A program made the position numbers and the translations under genes. Shown here in pieces: positions 15,224 to 23,222 of a stretch of DNA of 24,634 bases. The stretch comes from an uncultured Ruminococcus sp. Lineage in GTDB: Bacteria; Bacillota; Clostridia; Oscillospirales; Acutalibacteraceae. The stretch's first letter is position 1. The number at the start of each line of letters is the position of its first letter. The stretch is from the NCBI GenBank assembly GCA_902773045.1, contig CACYDE010000129.1:1-24634 (forward strand), in the 5' to 3' direction. The notes beneath the pieces are model-generated. The model ran no database searches. It had not been told where the DNA came from and saw nothing but the letters and a program-made list of their open reading frames with translations.

Positions 15224-15736
15224 ATGGCTTTCACCGAAAGAAATGCGGCGTATGACCTTACTCTGTTTGAAGAGGAAGAGGTCTACGAACTGCCAAAGGC
15301 TAAATCACAAAAGAATATTGTTTATGACATTGATGAAGAACGAAAAAAGAGAGTAAAGCCGAGGGTCAATCCGCTGACGGCTATGCTTTCTTTCGCCGTG
15401 TCTGCGCTGGTTATCCTTGCTGTTGCCGCGATAATTCACGGACAGGCTCAGCTGACCGAACTGAACAAGCAGATCGGTGACGCTAAAACAGAACTGACCG
15501 AGTTGGAGAGCTATTATACTCAGCTTCAGATGAAGGTGGAGAACAAATTGGGTCCTTCGGTCATCGAGGAATATGCCAAAAATACGCTTGGTATGTCGAA
15601 AACGGAAAGTTCGCAGAAGGAGTTCATCAGTCTTTCTGAGGGCGATAAGGCTACCGTTGCAGACAGTGAGGAGAAGAAGAGCGTTTGGGACAGAGTTGCC
15701 GACGCAGTGAAAAGTATATGGGAAAGCGAAGAATAG
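15224..15736 (+). CDS. ftsL: FtsL/DivIC-like division protein
   Basis: A 170-residue single-pass membrane protein. A charged cytoplasmic N terminus of about 48 residues precedes one hydrophobic helix (about 50-73, PLTAMLSFAVSALVILAVAA). A leucine-rich coiled coil follows (about 76-112, QAQLTELNKQIGDAKTELTELESYYTQLQ), then NTLGMSKTE, the pattern seen at the end of FtsL/DivIC domains. The acidic N terminus and extended C-terminal tail are longer than in classical FtsL. In the divisome such proteins join FtsQ/DivIB and regulate the FtsW-PBP synthase. The ATG at 15224 is preferred over the GTG at 15221, because GAGGTG lies five bases before it. Position between rsmH and the transpeptidase gene supports the call as much as the sequence does. 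Confidence 0.75.
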   Translation: MAFTERNAAYDLTLFEEEEVYELPKAKSQKNIVYDIDEERKKRVKPRVNPLTAMLSFAVSALVILAVAAIIHGQAQLTELNKQIGDAKTELTELESYYTQLQMKVENKLGPSVIEEYAKNTLGMSKTESSQKEFISLSEGDKATVADSEEKKSVWDRVADAVKSIWESEE

Positions 15737-15789
15737 CTTCGCTTCGTGTAATATTTTTACATTGTTTTGTATATATATTTGATAAGTCA

Positions 15790-15850
15790 CTGTCAGAAAA
15801 TAATCTGTGCATTTATACTTGTCTAAATTGCACAGATTATTTTCTAACAG
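15790..15850. repeat. MITE-like long hairpin between ftsL and the PBP gene
   Basis: A 17-bp perfect stem (15795-15811 with 15829-15845), extended by a mismatch and four more pairs, encloses a 17-base loop. The left half and loop align collinearly with 24554-24596, including CTTGTCTAA and an ACTGT start, so this is a repeat family rather than a one-off terminator. No T-run follows the stem directly. Confidence 0.7.
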
Positions 15851-15862
15851 TTCCTAAGTTGA

Positions 15863-15894
15863 GGGGTGGGGCTGTAACTGCTCCGCCCCGTTTT
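15863..15894 (+). terminator. Terminator-like GC-rich hairpin between ftsL and the PBP gene
   Basis: GGGGTGGGGC at 15863-15872 pairs with GCTCCGCCCC at 15880-15889 (two G-T pairs), followed by GTTTTG. The T-run is short, so partial read-through is likely. It may belong to the neighbouring repeat insertion. Confidence 0.5.
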
Positions 15895-15929
15895 GAATTA
15901 TATGTGTGAAATTTTGAAGGGAGAGTCGA

Positions 15930-18179
15930 ATGGGCGATAAGGTTTTGTTGGGGATTAAAAACCGGGCAAGAGTTTTGGTCTTTTTGATCTTGCTCGTCGG
16001 TTTCGGATCGATCCTGTCCAGGTTGTTTTATCTTCATATCATTCAGGGCAAAGAACTTTCGGAAAGAGCGGTCGATCAGCAGTTAAGCGATACCGCTGTT
16101 TCGGCGAAAAGAGGTTCTATTTTTGACAGAAACGGAAATACGCTCGCCAGCAGCGCAAGCGTGTGGAAGGTTATTCTTGCTCCGGCATACTTTGAAAACG
16201 ATAAGCAGCGAGAATATGTTTCCGAGGGCCTTGCGAATATTCTCGGGATAAGCTCGTCTGACGTTCTGGAGATCGCGAAAAAGACGGATTCCTATTATCA
16301 GACTGTAAAACGCAGGATCGAGAGCGATGAGCGCGACAAGATCCTTGATTTCATTGATGAGATAAGCGACAGATACGAAAGGCTCGCAAGCGTTATCGTG
16401 CTTGAAGAGGATTACAAAAGATATTATCCTTATAACGATTTTGCGGCGGCAGTCATAGGTTTCACCGGTTCGGACGGTCAGGGCCTTTCGGGGATAGAAT
16501 ATCAGTATGATTCCTACCTCACCGGAACTCCGGGAAGAATAGTAACGGAGAATGACGGCTGGGGAACTGCCATGCCGTTTGAATATCAGCAGAAAGAGGA
16601 CGCCAAGGACGGAAACTCTCTTGTTCTCACTATTGATGAAACGATCCAGCATTTTCTGGAGAAATATCTTAAGCAGGGAATTATAGATTACAAGGTAGCC
16701 GAGGGTGCGGTTGCGATATGTATGGACGTGAAAACAGGCGAGATCCTCGGAATGGCTGTGGAGAACAGCTTTGATCTGAACGACCCTTACGAGATCGCCG
16801 ACGAAACGGCGCGGAAAGAACTTGAAAAATTAAGCGGAACGCAAAAGGAAGAAAGGACAAACGAGCTTCTGGCTAAGCAGTGGAGGAATAAGGCTATCAG
16901 CGACAGCTACTATCCCGGTTCTGTTTTTAAAGTTATAACCGCTTCTGCGGCGCTTGAAGAAAATGCCGCAAATCTGAACAGTACCTATTTCTGTTCCGGA
17001 AGTCTTGTTCCGTATGAGGGTGAAAAAGAGATCCGCTGTCACAATACCGCAGGTCACGGTTCGCAGAATTTTGCGGAGGCTCTCTGCAATTCCTGCAACC
17101 CTGCATTTATGATGATAGGTCAGTCTCTCGGCCCCGAAAAATACTGGGAATATTTTCAGTCTTTTGGGTTTAACTCAAGAACGGGGATAGATCTTCCGGG
17201 TGAAGCAACAGGGCTTTTCTTCAGTCCCGACGGTTCAATGGGACCTGTCGATCTTGCAATAGGTTCATTCGGTCAGGGTGTTTCGGTGACCCCGATCGAA
17301 ATGGTGACTGCTGTTTCCGCGGTTGCTAACGGAGGTTACGCGGTGAAGCCATACATTGTCAAACAGATACTTGACGCTGACGGAAATGTTGTGGAAACGA
17401 CCGAGCCTGTGATAAAAAGACAGGTCATCTCCGAAAAAACTGCGGATACCATGGCTCAGATAATGGAGAAAAACGCAGCGGAGGGAACTGCAAAGAACGG
17501 CTATGTCGCAGGCTACAGAATAGCGGGAAAAACAGGAACATCGGAGAAGATCGGTCAGAGCCGAAAAGCGGGTCAGACGGACTATATCGCTTCATACTGC
17601 GGCTTTGCTCCGGCGGACGATCCTCAGATCGCTGTTCTTGTTTATTTTGATACTCCCACGGGAGAAGCTTACTACGGTTCGCAGGTAGCAGCTCCCGTTT
17701 TCGCAAGCATAATGTCGGAGATATGCCCGTATCTCGGAATAGAAGCTCAGTATACCGAAGAAGAACTGGAGTATATTGATACAGTTGCGGAAACCTACCT
17801 TTCAATGGGTGTTGAAGAAGCCATAAATGCAGCGAAAGCAGACGGGTTCGAACCGTATGTATGCGGTGAGGGCGACAAGGTCATAGCTCAGGTACCTCAG
17901 GCAGGCTCGAAGATCCCGAGAGGGGGAAGAATTGTATTCTACACGACAAGCGACAGCACCAAGGAAACTGTGAGAGTTCCGGATCTGGTCGGTTATACCG
18001 TTGCTCAGGTCAATGAAGTTGCAGCGGAATACAATATAAACATCAGTTTTTCGGGGTCGGTTGATCTTGACACGGTGTATTCCTATGCTCAGAGTATAGC
18101 TCCGAACGAGATAGTTTCACCGGGAACCGTCGTTACTGTTTACTTCGGAAACGATGACGTCGACGACACCGTTATGTAG
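15930..18179 (+). CDS. ftsI/spoVD: Class B penicillin-binding protein with two PASTA domains (FtsI/SpoVD/PBP2x type)
   Basis: A 749-residue transpeptidase that cross-links septal (or spore) peptidoglycan, anchored by one N-terminal helix (about 13-35). A dimerisation domain with RGSIFDRNGNTLA follows. The transpeptidase domain has all three active-site motifs: S331 in PGSVFK, the S388-C-N390 motif, and K534 in GKTGTSEK. Two PASTA repeats close the protein (about 625-680 and 682-745, the second beginning VRVPDLVGYTVAQVNEVAAEY). PASTA domains are typical of Firmicute SpoVD and PBP2x. GGGAG before the ATG sets the start. It is the only class B PBP in this cluster, so it may be the main division transpeptidase; sequence alone does not separate FtsI from SpoVD. 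Confidence 0.93.
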   Translation: MGDKVLLGIKNRARVLVFLILLVGFGSILSRLFYLHIIQGKELSERAVDQQLSDTAVSAKRGSIFDRNGNTLASSASVWKVILAPAYFENDKQREYVSEGLANILGISSSDVLEIAKKTDSYYQTVKRRIESDERDKILDFIDEISDRYERLASVIVLEEDYKRYYPYNDFAAAVIGFTGSDGQGLSGIEYQYDSYLTGTPGRIVTENDGWGTAMPFEYQQKEDAKDGNSLVLTIDETIQHFLEKYLKQGIIDYKVAEGAVAICMDVKTGEILGMAVENSFDLNDPYEIADETARKELEKLSGTQKEERTNELLAKQWRNKAISDSYYPGSVFKVITASAALEENAANLNSTYFCSGSLVPYEGEKEIRCHNTAGHGSQNFAEALCNSCNPAFMMIGQSLGPEKYWEYFQSFGFNSRTGIDLPGEATGLFFSPDGSMGPVDLAIGSFGQGVSVTPIEMVTAVSAVANGGYAVKPYIVKQILDADGNVVETTEPVIKRQVISEKTADTMAQIMEKNAAEGTAKNGYVAGYRIAGKTGTSEKIGQSRKAGQTDYIASYCGFAPADDPQIAVLVYFDTPTGEAYYGSQVAAPVFASIMSEICPYLGIEAQYTEEELEYIDTVAETYLSMGVEEAINAAKADGFEPYVCGEGDKVIAQVPQAGSKIPRGGRIVFYTTSDSTKETVRVPDLVGYTVAQVNEVAAEYNINISFSGSVDLDTVYSYAQSIAPNEIVSPGTVVTVYFGNDDVDDTVM

Positions 18180-18238
18180 TTTTTTATCGGAAGATAATAT
18201 TTTACGGCGCTGCCGTTATTGTGAGGTATCGGAAGAGT

Positions 18239-18697
18239 ATGACGTCTGACAGAGATTTTTTGACGATCGGAAAATGTTCGGTCGCAGGAAGTGATAAAGA
18301 TCAATTTGTCGGATTTTTAAAAAGGCTGAATCTTTCGGATATTATATCAAAAAATGCGGACGTTGTTTTGTTTACCGAAAAATGTGATTACGAAAATTAT
18401 ACGGCTCGAAAAGCGGCGATGCCTTTTTCGGAAGGGCTGAGGTCTTCAAAGCTGCCGTTTCAAACGATACTTACTTATGATCCGCAAAACTGCAAAGCTG
18501 ATTTTGTCGGAAAAAATGTACGGTTTGGAAACGGTTATACGGTTTTTGAAATGCTCACTCTTGGTTCGATAGCCAGAGTCAGGATCAAAGACACGGGGAA
18601 AAAGACAGTCAAATATGCGCTGCTTCTTGCCTGCGGACTGACTCTGTCAGGTGTTCCGTTCGAGGAGATCGCTGCCGCTTTTTCGCCGGAAGTCTGA
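18239..18697 (+). pseudogene. Short Mur-ligase-like remnant (MurE/MurF position)
   Basis: About 152 residues from the ATG at 18239 (GAGGT at 18223-18227; a GTG at 18221 would add six). It lies between the PBP gene and mraY, where murE and murF normally sit. The second half reads like the end of a Mur ligase central domain: ILTYDPQNCKADFVGKNVRFGNGYTVFEM resembles the usual TYG...ADV.A.N....G..F segment, and GKKTVKYALLLACGLTLSGVPFEEIAAAF resembles G.hNv.NaLaA.A.a...Gvp.eeI...l. The N-terminal UDP-sugar domain, the ATP loop GKT/S and the C-terminal domain are missing, so it cannot be a working ligase. It may be a decayed gene or a retained domain with a new role. The homology is my reading by eye. 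Confidence 0.5.
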
Positions 18698-18710
18698 ACA
18701 ATATTATTAG

Positions 18711-18727
18711 TCGGGAAAAATTCCCGA
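18711..18727. other. Small perfect hairpin before mraY
   Basis: TCGGGAA-aaa-TTCCCGA is a perfect 7-bp stem in the 96-bp gap between the Mur-ligase remnant and mraY. With no T-run it is unlikely to terminate. It is probably a leader structure or a scar of the gene loss here. Confidence 0.4.
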
Positions 18728-18793
18728 AAGATGTAAAAATTATCGGGTCGGGTCATGCCTGCCCGGAAAAGAAGAGAAAAAGAGGGGATATTT

Positions 18794-19810
18794 ATGACAA
18801 CAGGAATATGGTCTTTTGAGGCTGCTTTGATTTCTTTCATTGTTTCGTCTTTGATCGGAAGCAAGCTTATACCGTTTCTGGTTAAGGTGAAATGCGGTCA
18901 GACAATCAAAGAGATAGGACCTTCATGGCATAAAAGCAAGCAGAATACACCCACGATGGGCGGCATCATGTTCATTGTCGGTTCGCTCGTCGCGATAGCC
19001 GTGACATGTCTGTGTTATATTATGTCTGCGGAAGATTATATGATAAATAAGCTGAAGATAGCTCAGGTAGCCGCAGGGTTTGCGATGTCGCTTATATACG
19101 GCGCGATAGGCTTTATAGATGATTTTATTTCTATAAAGAAAAAAAGAAATCTCGGGCTGACAGCACGACAGAAGCTGATCCTTCAGTTTACTACGGCTTT
19201 TGCGTATCTTATAGTTCTGAGAATTTTCGGTGACGACACAAGCACGATCATTCCGTTTGTGGGACTTGTCGATCTTGGCTTTTTCTATTATATTATTTCG
19301 GCGGTTGTTATCGTCGGAATAGTAAATGCCGTAAACCTCACAGATGGTATCGACGGTCTGAACGGCTCGGTCACGATGTTTGTTGCTTCGTTTTTTATGG
19401 TCATGGCGGGTGTGGGTTCATTTGTGGGAATGAATATCATGTGCGCAGCGATCGCAGGCGGATGTCTGGGATTTCTTATCTGGAATTTTAATCCGGCAAA
19501 GATCTTCATGGGAGACACAGGCTCGCTCTTCCTCGGAGGAGCGGTTTGTGCAATGGCTTTCGGACTGGATATTCCGATACTGCTTATTCCTCTGGGCATT
19601 ATATATCTTTGCGAAATGTTTTCGGTTATCCTGCAGGTTACCTACTTTAAGCTTACTCACGGAAAAAGAATTTTCAAAATGACTCCGATCCATCATCATT
19701 TTGAGATGAGCGGCTGGAACGAGATAAAGATCGTTATAGTTTTCAGTTCCGTAACGTTCTTGATGGGAATTCTGACCATGGTGCTGTTCCTGTTCGGAGT
19801 TATTCAGTAA
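18794..19810 (+). CDS. mraY: Phospho-N-acetylmuramoyl-pentapeptide transferase
   Basis: An integral membrane enzyme that moves phospho-MurNAc-pentapeptide from UDP to undecaprenyl phosphate, making lipid I. From the ATG at 18794 (GAGGGG six bases before) it has 338 residues; the frame is open back to 18755 but those 13 charged residues have no ribosome site and do not fit the family. Motifs in order: KSKQNTPTMGG, FIDDFISIKKKRNLGLTARQK, NAVNLTDGIDGLNG, FMGDTGSLFLGG and MTPIHHHFE. About ten hydrophobic segments are visible. It normally neighbours murF and murD; here a fragment precedes it and ftsW follows after 34 bp. Confidence 0.96.
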   Translation: MTTGIWSFEAALISFIVSSLIGSKLIPFLVKVKCGQTIKEIGPSWHKSKQNTPTMGGIMFIVGSLVAIAVTCLCYIMSAEDYMINKLKIAQVAAGFAMSLIYGAIGFIDDFISIKKKRNLGLTARQKLILQFTTAFAYLIVLRIFGDDTSTIIPFVGLVDLGFFYYIISAVVIVGIVNAVNLTDGIDGLNGSVTMFVASFFMVMAGVGSFVGMNIMCAAIAGGCLGFLIWNFNPAKIFMGDTGSLFLGGAVCAMAFGLDIPILLIPLGIIYLCEMFSVILQVTYFKLTHGKRIFKMTPIHHHFEMSGWNEIKIVIVFSSVTFLMGILTMVLFLFGVIQ

Positions 19811-19844
19811 TATTTTTGTTTGTTTCGGAAAGGAGAGAACTGTT

Positions 19845-21095
19845 TTGCTTCAAAGCTACACTTACGGCGATCTTGAAAATTTCCGGAAAAAAACCGGGAT
19901 AAAAACGCCGTCCTCCGATGAAGAAGAACCAAGACGCATGACGTCAAGAAGGCGAAAGAAATTCCGTATTTTTTCAAAGGGCGACGGTTTGGATCTTACG
20001 TTTTTTCTTCTTGTGATCGGGATCCTTATTATCGGACTTGTGATGATGTTCTCGGCAAGTTATCCTTATGCATATAACAAATTCGGCGACAGTTATTACT
20101 ACATAAAAAGGCAGCTTATTTTTGCTGTTCTCGGAGTGGCGATAATGTTTGCACTTTCCTATTTCGACTATCACCATCTTCATAAATTCGCAGCGCCCGC
20201 GCTGGCTGTTGCGTGGCTTTTGATGATCGCCGTTCTCATCATGCCTTCTTCCGGAGGCGAAGACGAACCGAAGCGGTGGCTGGAGCTGGGGCTTTTTCGG
20301 ATCCAGGCTTCGGAGATCTGTAAATTTGCGCTGATCCTTTTTTTCGCAAACTGGGGTTCGATCTACTACGCAAAAATGAAATCCTTCAAATTCGGCGTTC
20401 TTCCCGGAATTGTGGTTTTGGGAGTGACGGGTCTGCTGCTTTATCTTGAACCGCACTATTCCGGTATCGTTATCTGTACTTTGATCGTTGCGGTAATGCT
20501 TTTTCTTTCCGGCGTTCCGATCAAGTTTTTTGCGATAGCCGGAGGAGCGGCTGCAGGACTTGTGGCGATCATGGCTGTGACAGGAATGCTGACGTATGCG
20601 ATGTCGCGTCTTGACGGTTGGGGTCAGGCTCTGGAATATACCACTCCCGATATGTGGCAGACCACATGGCAGACGAGAAATTCACTCTATGCGATAGGTT
20701 CGGGAGGTATCTGGGGACTCGGATTGGGTCAGTCGCGTCAGAAATACATGTTTCTCCCCGAACCGCAGAACGACTTTGTGTTTGCGATCGTGTGTGAAGA
20801 ACTTGGGTTTATAGGGGCGGCGATAATTCTGATACTTTTTGCGCTTCTTGTGTGGAGAGGAATAGACATCTGTCGCAGAGCGAAGGATAAGTTCGGAACG
20901 CTTCTCGGAGTGGGACTTATGGCGCAGATCGGCTTGCAGGTCGTTCTTAACATACTTGTTATAACAGACTTCCTTCCTAACACAGGTATCAGTCTTCCGT
21001 TTTTCAGCTACGGAGGCTCATCGCTCATCATGCTTCTGGCTCAGATGGGAATAGTAATGAATATTTCAAGAAGCTCGGTCATTGAAAAACAGTGA
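19845..21095 (+). CDS. ftsW: Peptidoglycan glycosyltransferase FtsW (SEDS family)
   Basis: A polytopic membrane enzyme that polymerises lipid II into glycan strands at the septum together with a class B PBP. The start is the TTG at 19845, eight bases after AAGGAGA; no ATG in frame fits. It has 416 residues with an unusually long, basic cytoplasmic N terminus of about 45 residues (RRMTSRRRKKFRIFSKGD) before the first helix. SEDS motifs are clear: LPEPQNDFVFAIVCEELGFIG with the catalytic-type aspartate D310, and near the C terminus FLPNTGISLPFFSYGGSSL. murD, usual between mraY and ftsW, is absent. RodA and SpoVE are close relatives, so the name rests on the cluster position. Confidence 0.92.
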   Translation: MLQSYTYGDLENFRKKTGIKTPSSDEEEPRRMTSRRRKKFRIFSKGDGLDLTFFLLVIGILIIGLVMMFSASYPYAYNKFGDSYYYIKRQLIFAVLGVAIMFALSYFDYHHLHKFAAPALAVAWLLMIAVLIMPSSGGEDEPKRWLELGLFRIQASEICKFALILFFANWGSIYYAKMKSFKFGVLPGIVVLGVTGLLLYLEPHYSGIVICTLIVAVMLFLSGVPIKFFAIAGGAAAGLVAIMAVTGMLTYAMSRLDGWGQALEYTTPDMWQTTWQTRNSLYAIGSGGIWGLGLGQSRQKYMFLPEPQNDFVFAIVCEELGFIGAAIILILFALLVWRGIDICRRAKDKFGTLLGVGLMAQIGLQVVLNILVITDFLPNTGISLPFFSYGGSSLIMLLAQMGIVMNISRSSVIEKQ

Positions 21096-21122
21096 CGGAC
21101 GTTTCACTATAAGTATATATAA

Positions 21123-21203
21123 AGGCAGCACCGCATAAAGAAAGTTTGACAGCACTGCAGCAGATCGGCTTGCATATCCTTCATGATCTTTGTGCGGTAC
21201 TGC
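21123..21203. repeat. MITE-like hairpin repeat between ftsW and murG
   Basis: GGCAGCACCGCATAAAGA at 21123-21140 is inverted at 21186-21203 with 16 of 18 matches, giving an 81-bp element with short terminal inverted repeats and a 45-base centre. Its end recurs near position 72-86. It lies wholly inside the ftsW-murG gap; the first 43 in-frame codons ahead of murG start in it and are therefore not real coding. Confidence 0.7.
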
Positions 21204-21311
21204 CATAAACGGGCAAAAGGGAAAGCCGGAAAAATACAGAGAACCGATAGTGTTTGCTCGTTTATGACACAGAAAAAAGATAGTGTTTCTATCGGAAAGA
21301 GAGAAATGTTT

Positions 21312-22439
21312 ATGAGAGTTATTTTTGCAGGAGGCGGCACGGCAGGTCATATAAATCCTGCTCTTGCGATCGCAGGTTATCTTAAAGAAAAGCAGCCCGA
21401 CGCCGAGATCCTTTACGTCGGAAATAAAGGCGGAATGGAGGAAAGACTCGTTCCCAAAGCGGGTTTTGAGTTTAAAAGTATTCATGTCAGCGGCTTTAAA
21501 CGCAGCATGAATCCCAAGGCGATCAAAGCGAATGTGCAGACGGCATGGAGAGCCTTCACCGCAACGTCCGCGAGCAAAAAGATAATCAAGGAGTTTAAGC
21601 CCGATCTTTGCGTGGGAACGGGAGGTTATGTCAGCGGACCTGTTCTGAAAGCTGCCAACGAACTTGGGATCCCGATCCTGATCCATGAACAGAACGCTTT
21701 TCCCGGAGTAGCCAACAAGATGCTTTCCAAAAAAGCGGAAGCAGTAATGCTGGCTATTGCCGATGCGCAGAAGCACATGAAGGAAGACTGTAATTTTGTT
21801 GTGACGGGAAATCCCGTGCGCAGTGAGATCATAACCGCCGACAAGGAGGAGTCAAGAAAAAAACTCGGACTTGACGAACGTCCTGTTGTTCTTTCTTTTG
21901 GCGGAAGTCTGGGCGCGAGAAAAGTCAACGAGGCATGCGCCGATATTATCGCACGAAGCGGTAAGGACGGAAAATATCAGCATATCCACGCTTACGGACA
22001 ATACGGACATTGGTTTCCCGACCTTGTCAAAGAAAAAGGAACGGATATTTCCGAATGCAGCAACCTTGACATAAGAGAGTATATCGACAACATGCCGACA
22101 TGTCTGGCTGCGGCGGACGTTGTGGTGTGCCGTGCGGGCGCTATAACTATCAGCGAGATCCAGGCGCAAGGGAAACCTGCGGTTTTCATCCCCTCGCCGA
22201 ACGTTGCGGAGAATCATCAATATCACAACGCAATGGCGCTGGTCAATCAGAATGCGGGAGAACTGATCGAAGAAAGCGAGCTTACGGGAGAACTTCTCGC
22301 CGAAAAAATAGATAAAATTGTCAGCGACAAAAACAGACTTGCAAAATATTCCGAAAATGCCAAGAAAATGGCTATTATTGACGCGAACGAACGCATTTAC
22401 AAGATCATCACGGATACTTATAATAAAAGCCGCAAATGA
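21312..22439 (+). CDS. murG: UDP-N-acetylglucosamine-undecaprenyl pyrophosphoryl-MurNAc-pentapeptide GlcNAc transferase
   Basis: A membrane-associated GT-B glycosyltransferase that adds GlcNAc to lipid I to make lipid II on the inner face of the membrane. I chose the ATG at 21312, eight bases after GGAAAGAGAG; another ATG two codons earlier is too close, and the frame open to 21183 runs into a repeat. This gives 375 residues. MRVIFAGGGTAGHINPALAIA is the N-terminal donor/acceptor loop, GTGGYVSGPVLKAA and HEQNAFPGVANK follow, then LSFGGSLGARKVNE and the GlcNAc-binding RAGAITISEIQAQGKPAVFIPSPNVAENHQYHNA. All expected blocks are present. Confidence 0.96.
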   Translation: MRVIFAGGGTAGHINPALAIAGYLKEKQPDAEILYVGNKGGMEERLVPKAGFEFKSIHVSGFKRSMNPKAIKANVQTAWRAFTATSASKKIIKEFKPDLCVGTGGYVSGPVLKAANELGIPILIHEQNAFPGVANKMLSKKAEAVMLAIADAQKHMKEDCNFVVTGNPVRSEIITADKEESRKKLGLDERPVVLSFGGSLGARKVNEACADIIARSGKDGKYQHIHAYGQYGHWFPDLVKEKGTDISECSNLDIREYIDNMPTCLAAADVVVCRAGAITISEIQAQGKPAVFIPSPNVAENHQYHNAMALVNQNAGELIEESELTGELLAEKIDKIVSDKNRLAKYSENAKKMAIIDANERIYKIITDTYNKSRK

Positions 22440-22541
22440 GATCTTACGATAATGTCATGTCGGGTTAATTTCGGAATGTGATAGGAAAGAAGCTTCCGAC
22501 GTTAAAAAAACAGGACAGAGAAGTAATTGCGGGGGGATAAA

Positions 22542-23096
22542 ATGGAGGATTTTGAAAATCTGGCAGAAGGGTTACGAGATGTTTACTCTCAGCTTAAAGG
22601 GTTAAATGCGGAAGATAAAAAGCAGGTCATCGGGTATTTGATAATTATATTGTCAACGGTCGTAACCTTTATATTCTCCATGAAGATAGCTTTAAAGGGT
22701 GCATTCAAAACGGAGACGAGGAATGCCCGTAAGGTAAGGAAAGCAAAAGCTTTGGGTCACGTGGTTATCGGCGAATACGTTAAGAGTACTTCTTCGTTTG
22801 AAACGCGTTCCAGAGCTATCGGCATGAGGACATCATACTATAGAGAATATACTTATTATCATTGGTACAAATATGTTGTAAACGGTAAAGAATATACGTA
22901 CTATCATATGGTAGTAAATGAAGACTACAAACCGCGTCAGACATTAGAGCTGTATTACATAAATTTTCCGACGTTTGCTTTCAAAGAGACAGAAGCCGTG
23001 AAAGACCACAGCGGTTGTATGGTATTGCTGCTTCCGTTTTTAGTGTTGATCGTTTTAGTATATGTACTCAAATTTATGGGAATAAATTTCTCGTGA
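22542..23096 (+). CDS. Small two-helix membrane protein of unknown function (DUF3592-like topology)
   Basis: I do not recognise a specific family. From the ATG at 22542 (GGGGGGA five bases before; a TTG at 22527 has no ribosome site) it has 184 residues. Hydrophobic helices lie near residues 32-54 (VIGYLIIILSTVVTFIFSMK) and 158-178 (MVLLLPFLVLIVLVYVLKF). Between them is a beta-rich, tyrosine-rich stretch (YYREYTYYHWYKYVVNGKEYTYYH, then LELYYINFPTFAF). The order helix, GHVVIGEYV, NGKEY, YYxxxP, helix resembles DUF3592-type proteins, but that is by topology only. Its AT-richer codons differ from the flanking genes and it interrupts murG-murA, suggesting a later insertion. Confidence 0.65.
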   Translation: MEDFENLAEGLRDVYSQLKGLNAEDKKQVIGYLIIILSTVVTFIFSMKIALKGAFKTETRNARKVRKAKALGHVVIGEYVKSTSSFETRSRAIGMRTSYYREYTYYHWYKYVVNGKEYTYYHMVVNEDYKPRQTLELYYINFPTFAFKETEAVKDHSGCMVLLLPFLVLIVLVYVLKFMGINFS

Positions 23097-23222
23097 GTTC
23101 ACTGTCGTTAACCGATAACCGACGTCAAAAACAAGAGCCGTAAACGCAGTAAAAAGTAGCGAAGTTGAGAAGATCGGCATATTATGAAATACATTTATTA
23201 CTCTTTGGAAAGGGTGTTGTAT

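Noticed and set aside
17840..17860. GGTTCGAACC-like string resembling a tRNA T-arm
   Set aside because: It lies in the coding sequence of the penicillin-binding protein and no acceptor, D-arm or anticodon arm surrounds it.
21183..21311. 43-residue N-terminal extension of MurG
   Set aside because: It begins inside the inverted-repeat element and lacks a ribosome site, while the ATG at 21312 has both good spacing and the family N terminus.
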